41,302 nucleotides of DNA from Phocaeicola plebeius (GTDB lineage: Bacteria; Bacteroidota; Bacteroidia; Bacteroidales; Bacteroidaceae): positions 1-41,302 of the forward strand of contig JALEPZ010000083.1 in the NCBI GenBank assembly GCA_022767125.1, written 5' to 3'. Below the pieces are notes generated by a model that saw only the letters and a list, made by a program, of their open reading frames with translations, was not told the DNA's origin and ran no database searches. Both the position numbers and the translations under genes were made by a program. The first letter of the stretch is position 1, and every line of letters starts with the position of its first letter. This document shows positions 1-8,871 of this stretch, in pieces.

Positions 1-16
1 AGAGATTCTCATCCAT
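1..16 (-). CDS. 5' end of a minus-strand gene running off the left edge
   Basis: Only the first codons are inside the window. On the minus strand an AGGAG sequence (plus 21-25) lies 4 nt before an ATG at 16 and 8 nt before a second, out-of-frame ATG at 12, so either could be the start. A Bacteroidetes promoter box and a palindrome lie just upstream, which supports a real gene start. The product cannot be read from so few codons. A TetR-type regulator divergent from the RND efflux operon would fit the palindromic operator, but that is only a guess from context. Confidence 0.4.
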
Positions 17-66
17 CGGTCTCCTATATATCGTCGTTTTCTTCATGATTACGTCGTTTGGTACTG

Positions 67-110
67 CAAAGGTACAAAATTATATCGAATTATCGTCAGA
101 TATATCTGAC
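67..110 (-). promoter_or_regulatory. Promoter with overlapping palindromic operator for the left-edge gene
   Basis: On the minus strand positions 74-67 read TACCTTTG, an exact match to the Bacteroidetes -7 consensus TAnnTTTG. A perfect 16-bp palindrome, gtcagatatatctgac, occupies 95-110, where the -33 element of this promoter should be; no clear TTG is visible there. This placement suits a repressor-controlled, possibly autoregulated promoter. No second copy of the palindrome was seen before the efflux operon at 809. Confidence 0.5.
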
Positions 111-119
111 TGTCAGTTA

Positions 120-447
120 ATTAATTTTTAGAACATTCCATTAGTCATTATGTCATTAAGACACCTGCAATGTGTCATCGTCCGCCCGATGGTTCACCGG
201 TCGCCATTCTGGCACAGCAGGAAGTGAGCCCCCTCCTCCGGTTCCAGGGAAAATCACGTGCCGGAACAACTGCACTTGTCGACTAACAAGAATAGCTGTT
301 ATTATCCCTTTACAATAGCCATTGTCAGGTACTTACGATGGCTGTTCTTGAAAAATCGCACTGAGTTAACGACGTTAAACGACGTCGGCCCGGCGGTCTT
401 TTCCTAACTTTGCTCCTGGGAACGGGAAGACAGGACCGGCTCACCCC
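120..447. other. Non-coding stretch without recognised gene
   Basis: Between the left-edge promoter and the composite repeat I find no convincing coding region and no RNA gene. There is a short imperfect tandem of a gacgtt/gacgtc motif near 368-386, and otherwise mixed-composition sequence. It may be the decayed remnant of a gene or regulatory leader; nothing specific can be supported. Confidence 0.4.
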
Positions 448-600
448 CAGTCTGTCCGAGAATTGTTGTTCCGCTTTCCCTTTTCCCCTGTCCTCCTGAG
501 CAAAGCGAAGGATCTGTAAAGCGTAAGTGGATGTATTCAGTCGCTTCACTCCGTTGGCAGGGCAGTTGGATAGGGGCTCCAGGTTTTCGGACAGGCTCTC
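448..600. repeat. Composite intergenic inverted-repeat element, copy A
   Basis: Outer arms ctgtccgagaa (452-462) and ttttcggacag (584-594) face each other. Inside is a core starting cctgtc at 487, passing through gcgaaggatctgt, and ending with ttcactccgtt and gcagttggatagg near 561-574. The same order of blocks recurs at about 25750-25905 (copy C), including the upstream ctgtccgRgaRt, the pyrimidine-rich ttccctttt-like spacer and the 3' acagttggatagg. The short minus-strand reading frame across this element is therefore treated as non-coding. Confidence 0.6.
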
Positions 601-701
601 CCGATTGGTTGATTAATCAGAAAAATAGGACAATCTCGCATATACCCTCTTTGTTTTGGTTATTCTTCGTTAAAGGGCAGATTTCGTGTTGTCTTTTTTG
701 C

Positions 702-709
702 TAATTTTG
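702..709 (+). promoter_or_regulatory. Candidate -7 box of the RND efflux operon
   Basis: TAATTTTG matches the Bacteroidetes -7 consensus TAnnTTTG. No convincing TTG/TTTG lies 19-20 bp upstream, so the call rests on the -7 box and on its position about 100 bp before the first gene. The transcript would have a leader of roughly 95 nt without an obvious Shine-Dalgarno. Confidence 0.4.
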
Positions 710-808
710 TGCCGAATAAATCAAGTAGAAGTGGACACGGGAACAGGTGGAAACCCGTGGCATTTCGACGCGAGTATGGATAGGAACCAAATAACAGTTA
801 GTTAAGAT

Positions 809-2011
809 ATGAACAAAATGAACAGAAGATTTTCTTCGCAACGTATGGCCCTGCTTGCAGGGGGAATAGCGTTGCTGACTGCTTGTGGCGGAGGCCAGGG
901 CGGCATGAAATTAGGTGACGACCAGTACGCTGTAGAGGCAGTGGCAGTGACATCGAGCCGTCAGGCGGAACAGTATCCGGCGACCATCAAGGGCACGCAG
1001 GACATCGAAATCCGTCCGCAGGTGTCGGGCTTCATCGTGAAGTTGTGTGTGGACGAAGGAGCTACCGTCCGCAAGGGGCAGGCCCTGTTCCAGATCGATC
1101 CTACCCAGTATAAGGCAGCGTTCGACCAGGCTGCAGCCGGAGTGAAGTCGGCCGAAGCCAATCTGAAGACGGTGAGCGAGACGGAAGCAAACAAGAAGAT
1201 GCTCCACGAACAGCGCATCATCAGCGATTTCGAATACCAGACCGCCATCAACAATACCCTCTCGGCCCAGGCCGCACTGGCCCAGGCGAAGGCAGCTTAT
1301 GCCAGTGCCAAGCAGAACCTGGGATTCTGCACGGTGACCAGCCCTTCGGACGGTGTCATCGGTACGTTCCCCTACCGCATCGGTGCACTGGTAGGCCCGT
1401 CGGTGGCCCAACCGCTGACCACCGTGTCGCAGATCGGCAACATGTACGTGTACTTCTCAATGACCGAAAAGCAGTTGCTGGAAATGACCCGCACGGGCGA
1501 GACGCTGAAGGATCAGCTGGCCAAGCTGCCGGCGGTGAACCTGCAGCTGGCCGACGGATCGATGTATGGCGAACCGGGGAAGATTGACGCCGTGAGCGGT
1601 GTCATCGACCAGACGACCGGCTCGGTGAGCCTGCGGGCCGTGTTCCCCAATTCGCAGAGCATCCTGCGCAGCGGCGGCACGGGCAATGTGGTCTTCCCCT
1701 ATGCGATGGACAATGTCATCGTCATCCCGCAGAACGCTACGGTGGACATCCAGGACAAGAAGTTCGTGTATGTGCTCCAGGCGGACAACACGGTGAAATA
1801 TACGGAAATCAAGGTGTCGCACCTCGATGATGGCCGCACCTACCTGGTGACCGAAGGCCTGAAGGCGGGCGACAAGATTGTGGTGGAAGGCGTGCAGGCC
1901 TTGAAGGACGGCCAGCAGATCACCCCGATTACCCGTGCCGAGAGTGAGGCCAAGTTCCAGCAGGCCATGAAGGACCAGCGTGAGGGCAACCTGGCAACGG
2001 CATTCAATTAA
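809..2011 (+). CDS. RND efflux periplasmic adaptor (AcrA/MexA-like lipoprotein)
   Basis: Membrane-fusion subunit of a tripartite RND pump, linking the inner-membrane transporter to the outer-membrane channel. The 400-residue protein begins with a lipoprotein signal whose lipobox LLTAC ends at Cys26, predicting a lipid-anchored periplasmic protein. After it come a biotinyl-lipoyl-like half motif (QVSGFI, about residues 70-75), an alanine-rich alpha-hairpin with coiled-coil character (about 105-170), the second lipoyl half (SPSDGVIGT) and beta-barrel and membrane-proximal domains ending in GLKAGDKIVVEGVQ. Length and order are typical of the HAE1 adaptor group. A second in-frame ATG three codons in is an equally possible start. 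It is the first gene of the directon; the pump gene follows after 41 nt. Substrate cannot be deduced. Confidence 0.93.
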   Translation: MNKMNRRFSSQRMALLAGGIALLTACGGGQGGMKLGDDQYAVEAVAVTSSRQAEQYPATIKGTQDIEIRPQVSGFIVKLCVDEGATVRKGQALFQIDPTQYKAAFDQAAAGVKSAEANLKTVSETEANKKMLHEQRIISDFEYQTAINNTLSAQAALAQAKAAYASAKQNLGFCTVTSPSDGVIGTFPYRIGALVGPSVAQPLTTVSQIGNMYVYFSMTEKQLLEMTRTGETLKDQLAKLPAVNLQLADGSMYGEPGKIDAVSGVIDQTTGSVSLRAVFPNSQSILRSGGTGNVVFPYAMDNVIVIPQNATVDIQDKKFVYVLQADNTVKYTEIKVSHLDDGRTYLVTEGLKAGDKIVVEGVQALKDGQQITPITRAESEAKFQQAMKDQREGNLATAFN

Positions 2012-2052
2012 TCATTCTGTCTTTCATTAACATCCAATCGCGTGAAATAAGT

Positions 2053-5000
2053 ATGAAATTAGATAAATTCATCAACCGTCCGGTGCTCTCCACCGTGATT
2101 TCCATCCTGATTGTCATTCTGGGTGCCATCGGACTGGTGACGATGCCGGTGACACAGTATCCCGACATCGCTCCTCCTACCGTGCAGGTCAGCGCGACCT
2201 ATACGGGAGCCAGTGCCGCCACTGTACTGAACTCGGTGGTGGCTCCCCTGGAAGACCAGATCAATGGTGTGGAGAACATGATGTACATGACCTCCACCTC
2301 CTCCAACAACGGCTCGGCCAGCATCGAGATTTACTTCAAGCAGGGAACCGACCCTGATATGGCCGCGGTGAACGTGCAGAACCGTGTCTCCATGGCACAG
2401 GGCCTGCTGCCCGCCGAAGTGACCAAGGTGGGTGTCACGACCCAGAAGCGCCAGAACTCCATGCTGATCGTGTTCTCCATCTATGACACGACGGACAAGT
2501 ATAACATTGAGTTCATCGAGAACTATGCGAAAATCAACCTCGTGCCGCAGATTCAGCGTGTGCGCGGTGTGGGCGACGCCAACGTGTTCGGTCAGGACTA
2601 CTCCATGCGTATCTGGCTGAAGCCCGACGTGATGGCGCAGTACAAACTGGTGCCCGCCGACGTGTCGTCCGCACTGGCGGAACAGAACGTGGAGGCCGCT
2701 CCGGGACAGTTCGGCGAACGGGCGGACGGTACGTTCCAGTACACCATCCGCTACAAGGGACGCCTGCAGCAGCCCGAAGAATTCGAGAACATTGTCATCA
2801 AGTCCTTGGCCAACGGACAGGTGCTCCACCTGAAGGACATCGCCGAGATTGAGATGGGCCGTCTGGACTACTCGTTGGGTAACAAGGTGAACGGCCACGA
2901 GGCGGTGACCTGCGTGGTTTATCAGATGGCGGGCACAAACGCCACCGAGACCATCAACAACATCCAGCAGTTGCTGGAGGAGGCCAAGGCCACGCTGCCT
3001 GCCGGCCTCGACATCAATGTCTCGCTGAATGCCAACGACTTCCTGTACGCTTCGATCTACGAGGTAATCAAGACCCTGTTCGAGGCGTTCGTGCTGGTGT
3101 TCATCGTGGTGTACATCTTCCTGCAGGACATGCGCTCCACGCTGATTCCGGCCATTGCCATTCCGGTGGCCCTGGTGGCCACGTTCTTCGTGCTGAAGCT
3201 TATCGGCTTCAGTGTCAACCTGCTGACTCTTTCGGCCATGGTGCTGGCCATCGCGATTGTGGTCGATGACGCGATTGTGGTGGTCGAGGGTGTGCACGCC
3301 AAGCTGGACCAAGGCTACAAGTCCTCGCGCGAGGCCTCCATCGACGCCATGAGCGAGCTGGGCGGTGCCATCGTGTCCATCACCTTGGTGATGATGTCCG
3401 TGTTCGTGCCGGTGAGCTTCATGAGCGGTACGGCCGGTACGTTCTACCAGCAGTTCGGTGTCACCATGGCGGTGTCCATCGCCTTCTCGGCCCTGAACGC
3501 GCTGACCCTCTCGCCGGCCCTGTGCGCCTTGTTCCTGAAGCCCCATTCGGCAGACGGACACGAAAAGAAAATGACGAGGGTGGACCGCTTCCACGCTTCG
3601 TTCAATGCCGCCTACGACGCTGTCCTGAAAAGCTATAAGAAGCGCGTGGTGTTCTTCATCCACAAGAAGTGGCTGTCGTTCGGCCTGGTAGGCGCTTCCA
3701 TCGTGCTGCTGGTGTTCTTCATGAAGATTACCCCGACGGGCATGGTGCCCAACGAGGATACCGGAACCATCATGGGTGCGGTGACCCTGCCGCCGGGCAC
3801 CTCGCAGGCCGAGACGGAGAAGACCCTGGCGCGGGTGGACAGCCTCATCGCCGCCGACCCGGCCGTGCAGTCGCGTACGCTGATTCAGGGATTCAGCTTC
3901 ATCGGCGGCAAGGGCCCGTCGTACGGATCGTTCATCATCAAGCTGAAACCGTGGGAGGAACGCTCGCTGATGCAGAACTCCGACGTGGTCTATATCTCCC
4001 TCTTCATGCGTGCGCAGAAGGTCATCAAGGGCGCGCAGGTGCTCTTCTTCACCCCGCCGATGATTCCGGGCTACTCAGCTTCGAGCGACATCGAGCTGAA
4101 CATGCAGGACAAGACCGGCGGCGACCTGGGCAAGTTCTATGAAGTGGTGCAGGAATACATGACGGCCCTGAAGGCGCGTCCGGAGGTCAACTCGGCCCAG
4201 ACGTCGTTCAACCCCAACTTCCCGCAGTACATGATTGACATCGACGCGGCCGCTTGTAAGCGCGCGGGCATCAAGCCGACGGATATCCTCTCGACCATGC
4301 AGGGGTACTACGGCGGTCTCTACGCTTCCAACTTCAACCGCTTCGGTAAGATGTACCGTGTGATGATTCAGGCCAATCCGGACGCACGTGCCAACCTGGA
4401 GTCACTGAAGGGCATCAAGGTGCGCAACGAGAAATTCGAGATGGCTCCCATCGAGCAGTTCATCTCCGTAAAGAAGGTGTATGGCCCCGACAACATCAGC
4501 CGATTCAACAAATACACCTCCATGAAGGTGATGGTGGCACCCGCTTCGGGCTACACCTCCGGCCAGGCGCTGCAGGCCATTGCCGAAGTGGCGAAGACCA
4601 ACCTGCCCGCCGGTTTCGGCTATGAGCTGGGCGGTATGGCGCGTGAGGAGGCCGAGACCAGCGGCAGCACCACCGGTCTTATCTTCGTGCTCTGCTTCGT
4701 CTTCGTTTACCTGCTGCTGAGTGCACAGTACGAGAGTTACATCCTGCCGCTGGCGGTGCTGCTCTCCGTCCCCTTCGGTCTGCTGGGCAGCTTTATCTTC
4801 GTGAACGGCTTCGCTGCGTTGGGCAGCATCCCGGCCCTGAAACTGATTCTCGGCTCCATGTCGAACGACATCTACATGCAGATTGCCCTCATCATGCTGA
4901 TGGGTCTGCTGGCCAAGAACGCCATCCTGATCGTGGAGTTCGCGCTCGACCGCCGCAAGCAAGGCATGAGCATCTCCTGGGCGGCCGTCCTGGGTGCCGC

Positions 5001-5277
5001 CGCCCGTCTGCGACCCATCCTGATGACGTCTCTCGCCATGATTGTCGGTCTGATTCCGCTGATGCTGGCCATGGGCGTAGGTGCGCATGGCAACCGCACG
5101 CTGGGTGCGTCGGCCATCGGCGGTATGTTGATTGGCATGATTTTCCAGATCTTCCTGGTGCCCGTGCTCTTCGTGGTCTTCCAGTGGCTGCAGGAGAAGT
5201 TCAAGCCCATCGAATGGGACAGCATGGACGAGAGCGAGATAGAATCGGAACTGGAACAGTATTCTCCTAATAAATAA
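2053..5277 (+). CDS. RND efflux inner-membrane transporter (AcrB/MexB-like, HAE1)
   Basis: Proton-driven multidrug-type exporter, expected as a homotrimer in the inner membrane. The 1074 residues follow the HAE1 plan: one N-terminal helix (FINRPVLSTVISILIVILGA), a large periplasmic loop, a helix bundle, then the duplicated second half. The proton-relay residues are present: the Asp pair D405-D406 in VVDDAIVVVEGV (equivalent to AcrB D407/D408) and K955 in GLLAKNAILIVEFA (AcrB K940). The C-terminal tail is acidic. Length is slightly above AcrB. The pump is complete and should be active. It sits between its adaptor (41 nt upstream) and its outer-membrane factor (7 nt downstream), so the three are co-transcribed. 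Drug, bile salt or lipid substrates are all possible. Confidence 0.95.
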   Translation: MKLDKFINRPVLSTVISILIVILGAIGLVTMPVTQYPDIAPPTVQVSATYTGASAATVLNSVVAPLEDQINGVENMMYMTSTSSNNGSASIEIYFKQGTDPDMAAVNVQNRVSMAQGLLPAEVTKVGVTTQKRQNSMLIVFSIYDTTDKYNIEFIENYAKINLVPQIQRVRGVGDANVFGQDYSMRIWLKPDVMAQYKLVPADVSSALAEQNVEAAPGQFGERADGTFQYTIRYKGRLQQPEEFENIVIKSLANGQVLHLKDIAEIEMGRLDYSLGNKVNGHEAVTCVVYQMAGTNATETINNIQQLLEEAKATLPAGLDINVSLNANDFLYASIYEVIKTLFEAFVLVFIVVYIFLQDMRSTLIPAIAIPVALVATFFVLKLIGFSVNLLTLSAMVLAIAIVVDDAIVVVEGVHAKLDQGYKSSREASIDAMSELGGAIVSITLVMMSVFVPVSFMSGTAGTFYQQFGVTMAVSIAFSALNALTLSPALCALFLKPHSADGHEKKMTRVDRFHASFNAAYDAVLKSYKKRVVFFIHKKWLSFGLVGASIVLLVFFMKITPTGMVPNEDTGTIMGAVTLPPGTSQAETEKTLARVDSLIAADPAVQSRTLIQGFSFIGGKGPSYGSFIIKLKPWEERSLMQNSDVVYISLFMRAQKVIKGAQVLFFTPPMIPGYSASSDIELNMQDKTGGDLGKFYEVVQEYMTALKARPEVNSAQTSFNPNFPQYMIDIDAAACKRAGIKPTDILSTMQGYYGGLYASNFNRFGKMYRVMIQANPDARANLESLKGIKVRNEKFEMAPIEQFISVKKVYGPDNISRFNKYTSMKVMVAPASGYTSGQALQAIAEVAKTNLPAGFGYELGGMAREEAETSGSTTGLIFVLCFVFVYLLLSAQYESYILPLAVLLSVPFGLLGSFIFVNGFAALGSIPALKLILGSMSNDIYMQIALIMLMGLLAKNAILIVEFALDRRKQGMSISWAAVLGAAARLRPILMTSLAMIVGLIPLMLAMGVGAHGNRTLGASAIGGMLIGMIFQIFLVPVLFVVFQWLQEKFKPIEWDSMDESEIESELEQYSPNK

Positions 5278-5284
5278 AGAACAG

Positions 5285-6670
5285 ATGAAGAAACGTATCA
5301 TAGGAACTTTGTGTGCAGCTGCCTTGTTGAGCAGCTGCCACATCTACAAGTCATACGACCGTCCGGAAGAGCTGGCCGACGAAATCGCCGGCATCTACCG
5401 CGACCCGGCTTCGGCGGCCGGTACGCTGGCAGCCGACACGGCCAACATAGGCAACCTGCCCTGGCAGGAAGTGTTCCGCGACGCCAAGCTGCAGGCCCTG
5501 ATTGAGGAAGGGCTGGCCAACAACGTGGATGTGCAGGCTGCCGCCCTGCGGGTGAAGGAAGCCAAGTGGATGCTCACTTCCGCCCGCCTCTCGTACCTGC
5601 CGTCGCTGAACCTGGCGCCGCAGGGAACCCTCACCAGCATGGACGGAGGGGATGTCGTAAAGGCCTATACCCTGCCGGCCGCCGCCAGCTGGGAAATCGA
5701 CCTCTTCGGGAAAATCCTGAATACGCAACGGGGCCAGAAGGCGGCCTACCTGCAGAGCCAGTATGCCCAGCAGGCCACCCGCTCGGCCATTATCTGCAAC
5801 ATTGCCAACATCTACTACTCGCTGCTGATGCTCGACCGCCAGGTGGAAATCACCGCCGAGACGTCTGCCCTCTTCAAGGAAAACGTGCGGGCCATGGAAG
5901 CCATGAAGGTGGCCGGCATGACCAACGAGGCCGGCGTGGCACAGATGCGGGCGGCCAGCCATCAGGTGGACGCTTCGCTGATGGACCTGAAACGCCAGGT
6001 GCGCGAGACGGAGAACTCGCTGTCGGTATTGCTGGCCAAGGCTCCGCAGGCCGTTGACCGATCGACGCTCGACGAGCAGGTGATGCCGACGGAACTGACA
6101 GCGGGCGTGCCCGTGCAGCTGCTGGAGAACCGTCCCGACGTGAAAATCGCGGAAATGACCTTGGCCCGCGCCTACTATTCGACCAACCAGGCCCGCGCGG
6201 CCTTCTATCCCGGACTGACCATCACCGGTACGGCCGGATGGACCAACGGGTCGGGCGTGACGGTGGCCAATCCGGGCGTGTCGCTGCTGCAGGCCCTGGC
6301 TTCGCTCACCCAGCCCATCTTCAACCACGGCAAACTGGTGACGAACCTGAAAGTGTCGAAGGCCGAGGAGGAGATTGCCCGCATGGAATACCACCACACG
6401 CTTCTGTCGGCCGGAAAGGAAGTGAGCGACGCGCTGTTCCTGTATGACACGCAGAACAGGAAGCTCGTGGAGGACCGGGGACGTGTGGAACAGCTCGCTA
6501 CGGCCGTGACATCGACCAAGGCGCTTTTCCAGAGCGGACAGGCCACCTACCTCGAAGTGCTCTCCGCCCAGCAGAACCACCTGAGCGCACAGCTCAGCGA
6601 GGTGGCCGACAACTTCCAGCGGATGCAGGCGGTTATCAACCTCTACAGTGCCGTGGGCGGTGGACGATAA
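5285..6670 (+). CDS. Outer-membrane efflux factor, NodT/OprM-type lipoprotein
   Basis: Outer-membrane channel and tunnel of the RND pump. The 461-residue protein starts with a lipoprotein signal (lipobox LLSSC, Cys18) as in OprM/NodT-family factors. Two repeated outer-membrane-efflux-protein domains follow: alternating beta segments (PAAASWEIDLFGKI) and long amphipathic helices, with the family signature LLENRPDVKIAEMTLARA beginning near residue 280 and a typical end, YLEVLSAQQNHLSAQ. It begins 7 nt after the pump stop codon. There is no terminator in the 33 nt before the next gene, so the following LpxA-like gene may be on the same transcript. Confidence 0.93.
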   Translation: MKKRIIGTLCAAALLSSCHIYKSYDRPEELADEIAGIYRDPASAAGTLAADTANIGNLPWQEVFRDAKLQALIEEGLANNVDVQAAALRVKEAKWMLTSARLSYLPSLNLAPQGTLTSMDGGDVVKAYTLPAAASWEIDLFGKILNTQRGQKAAYLQSQYAQQATRSAIICNIANIYYSLLMLDRQVEITAETSALFKENVRAMEAMKVAGMTNEAGVAQMRAASHQVDASLMDLKRQVRETENSLSVLLAKAPQAVDRSTLDEQVMPTELTAGVPVQLLENRPDVKIAEMTLARAYYSTNQARAAFYPGLTITGTAGWTNGSGVTVANPGVSLLQALASLTQPIFNHGKLVTNLKVSKAEEEIARMEYHHTLLSAGKEVSDALFLYDTQNRKLVEDRGRVEQLATAVTSTKALFQSGQATYLEVLSAQQNHLSAQLSEVADNFQRMQAVINLYSAVGGGR

Positions 6671-6703
6671 GAATGTGAAACCTTTAAAAACAAGACTATA
6701 ACC

Positions 6704-7471
6704 ATGATCAGTCCTTTAGCATATATTGACCCGTCGGCCCGGCTGGGAAAGAACGTGACTGTCCATCCCTTTGCCTACATCGACAAGAACGTGGAAATCG
6801 GCGACGGCTGCGAGATTATGGCCCATGCCAGCATCCTGAGCGGTGCCCGTCTGGGACAGAACAACAAAGTGTACCAGGGAGCAGTGGTGGCCGCAGAGCC
6901 CCAGGACTTCAGCTATACGGGCGAGGATTCGCTCTGCATAGTGGGAAACGACAACATCATCCGTGAGAATGCCGTACTGATCCGTGCCACGCACAGCGGC
7001 GACGCTACCGTGGTAGGGAACGGCAACTTCATCATGACGGGAGCCCGCCTGTCGCACGACGTGAAGGTGGGCAACCGGTGCATCATCGGCAACGGCTCGC
7101 AGGTGTCGGGCAACTGCCAGATCGACGACTGCTCCATCCTGACCTCGAACGTGCTGATGCAGGGCGGCACCCGGCTGGGCACGTACTCGGTGGTACAGGG
7201 CGGCTGCCGCTTCACCAAGGACATCCCTCCCTACATCGTGGCGGCCCACGACCCCATCGAGTTCTACAGCATCAACACCCACGTGCTGCAGCGTTCGCAT
7301 TTCTCCGAAACCCTCTTGAAGCACATTGCGCAGGCCTACCGCATCCTCTACAAGGCGAACACCTCCCAGCACGATGCCCTGATCCGCATCCGCGAGCAGG
7401 TGCCGGGCAGTCCTGAAATCGAGAACATCCTGCGGTTTGTCGAAACCTCCCGGCTGGGAATCATCCATTGA
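6704..7471 (+). CDS. LpxA-like left-handed beta-helix acyltransferase, divergent paralogue
   Basis: The 255-residue protein is a hexapeptide-repeat acyltransferase aligning end to end with E. coli LpxA (262 aa), including the C-terminal helical domain (HFSETLLKHIAQAYRILYK). LpxA transfers a 3-hydroxyacyl chain from ACP to UDP-GlcNAc in lipid A synthesis. The catalytic His (E. coli H125) is present as H118 in LSHDV, and Q73, D74, G173, N198 and R204 equivalents are kept. Against the E. coli sequence as I recall it, K76 becomes Ser, H122 Arg, H144 Asn, H160 Gln and E200 His. Several of these contact substrate, so the acceptor is probably not plain UDP-GlcNAc. Bacteroidales normally carry their housekeeping lpxA beside lpxD/lpxC-fabZ, so this is likely a paralogue. 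Its TGA overlaps the next ATG by one base. The cytoplasmic donor could be acyl-ACP or acyl-CoA. Confidence 0.8.
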   Translation: MISPLAYIDPSARLGKNVTVHPFAYIDKNVEIGDGCEIMAHASILSGARLGQNNKVYQGAVVAAEPQDFSYTGEDSLCIVGNDNIIRENAVLIRATHSGDATVVGNGNFIMTGARLSHDVKVGNRCIIGNGSQVSGNCQIDDCSILTSNVLMQGGTRLGTYSVVQGGCRFTKDIPPYIVAAHDPIEFYSINTHVLQRSHFSETLLKHIAQAYRILYKANTSQHDALIRIREQVPGSPEIENILRFVETSRLGIIH

Positions 7472-8871
7472 TGCAGAACCGGCTGTCGCATACCTTCTGG
7501 CTGACCTTGCTGGTGGTGGGCGGACTGTTGTCCCTCCACCGGCTGCCTACCCTCCGTCTGGGCGGAAAGCCCTTGCGGAGGGTTGACATGCTGGCCGATG
7601 TCCGTCCCGACCCGGTGCGCACGGCGGCGGTCCCTGCCGATACCGACACGGTGGCCGTACCGCTTCCTCCGCTTCCGCTCCGTCCGGACTTTGCGGACAC
7701 CTGCAGGGCGGGCGTGACCTGTATCGAGGAATATCCCGACTCGGCGGGCGAAGGGGGTATGCACCGGTTTTATGAAGCCGTCCTCCAGCGCCACAGCCTG
7801 GGCCGTCCGGTCCGCATCGCCTATTTCGGGGATTCCTTCGTCGAGGCAGACATCTTCACGGCCGACCTGCGTGCCCTCCTGCAGGAGCAGTACGGAGGAT
7901 GCGGGGTGGGCTATGTGCCCGTTACCACGAATTTCCCCGGCTTCCGTCCCACGGTGCGCCATTCCTTCAGCGGGTGGGAGAGCCACTCCGTGACCGATTC
8001 CGTCGGGTTCCGCCGTGCGTGGCAAGACCTTTCGGGCCACTACTTCTTGCCACGTCCGGGGGCCGAAGTCACCCTGGAGGGACAGCGGAAGTACGCTTCC
8101 CGGCTGGATACGTGCAGGGTGTCGTCGGTGTATTTCCTGACGGCCGACTCCCTGTGGCTCACCGCCACGGTGAACGGGCACACGGTGCATAGCCAGGCCG
8201 TTGCCGGCGACAGCCTGCTGCAGGCCGCCCGGGTGGAGGGCCGTATCGGCAAGGTGACATGGAAGGTGGAGCGCTGCGACTCGACGGTCCGTTTCTTCGG
8301 GGTTACGATGGACGATACGGAAGGCATCGCCGTGGACAATTTCAGTACCCGCGGCGGCATGGGCACACAGCTGGAGCACATCCCCGACGAGATACTCCGT
8401 GCCTACAACCGGCTGCGGACCTACGACCTGGTAGTGCTGCACTACGGGCTGAACATCGCTTCGGAGGGGGTGACCAACTATTCCTACTACACCGACCGGC
8501 TGGAAAAGGTGGTGGAGCGGTTCCGCCGTTTCTTTCCGCAGGCGTCCCTGTTGGTGGTCGGCGTGGGCGACCGCGATGTGAAAGACCCCGAGACGGGCGA
8601 GCTGCGTACCCAGTCGGGCATCCGTCCGCTGCTGCGCTACCAGCAGGCATTGGCCGTCAGGCAGCATGTGGCTTTCTGGAACCTCTTCCAGGCGATGGGC
8701 GGCGAGGGGAGCATGGCCCGGCTGGTGGAGGCAGACCCGCCGCTGGCCAATCACGACTACACCCATATCAACTTCCGGGGCGGCCGGCAGCTGGCCTCCC
8801 TGCTCTATGAGGCATTGGTCAATGGGCAGGAAAATTTTGAAAAGCGAAAAGCGTATGAAGCATTGCCGTAA
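7471..8871 (+). CDS. SGNH/GDSL-type esterase or acetyltransferase, membrane-anchored, Ape1-like layout
   Basis: Predicted periplasmic serine hydrolase or acetyltransferase of 466 residues. An N-terminal uncleaved signal or anchor (FWLTLLVVGGLLSLH) precedes block I, IAYFGDSFVEAD, with nucleophile S122. Block III has N328 (HYGLN), and the block V dyad is D429/H432 in DYTHINFRGG. Between blocks I and III lies an inserted, probably beta-rich region (about 175-285), the layout of Ape1-type peptidoglycan O-acetylesterases. The sequence after GDS (GDSFVEADIFTADLR) also recalls Ape1. The ATG at 7471 overlaps the LpxA-like stop as TGATG; an in-frame TTG three bases earlier is less likely. The last 17 bases overlap the next gene. 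De-acetylation or acetyl transfer on peptidoglycan or a surface glycan is inferred from family and neighbours. Confidence 0.78.
   Translation: MQNRLSHTFWLTLLVVGGLLSLHRLPTLRLGGKPLRRVDMLADVRPDPVRTAAVPADTDTVAVPLPPLPLRPDFADTCRAGVTCIEEYPDSAGEGGMHRFYEAVLQRHSLGRPVRIAYFGDSFVEADIFTADLRALLQEQYGGCGVGYVPVTTNFPGFRPTVRHSFSGWESHSVTDSVGFRRAWQDLSGHYFLPRPGAEVTLEGQRKYASRLDTCRVSSVYFLTADSLWLTATVNGHTVHSQAVAGDSLLQAARVEGRIGKVTWKVERCDSTVRFFGVTMDDTEGIAVDNFSTRGGMGTQLEHIPDEILRAYNRLRTYDLVVLHYGLNIASEGVTNYSYYTDRLEKVVERFRRFFPQASLLVVGVGDRDVKDPETGELRTQSGIRPLLRYQQALAVRQHVAFWNLFQAMGGEGSMARLVEADPPLANHDYTHINFRGGRQLASLLYEALVNGQENFEKRKAYEALP

Noticed and set aside
325..549. 74-codon minus-strand open frame upstream of the efflux operon
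   Set aside because: It runs across repeat copy A, has no family resemblance and no start signals, and its residues simply translate the repeat core.
2059..3663. 534-codon minus-strand frame antisense to the RND transporter
   Set aside because: His/Gln/Val-rich composition is the shadow of a GC-rich gene on the other strand; the sense frame is a clear AcrB homologue.
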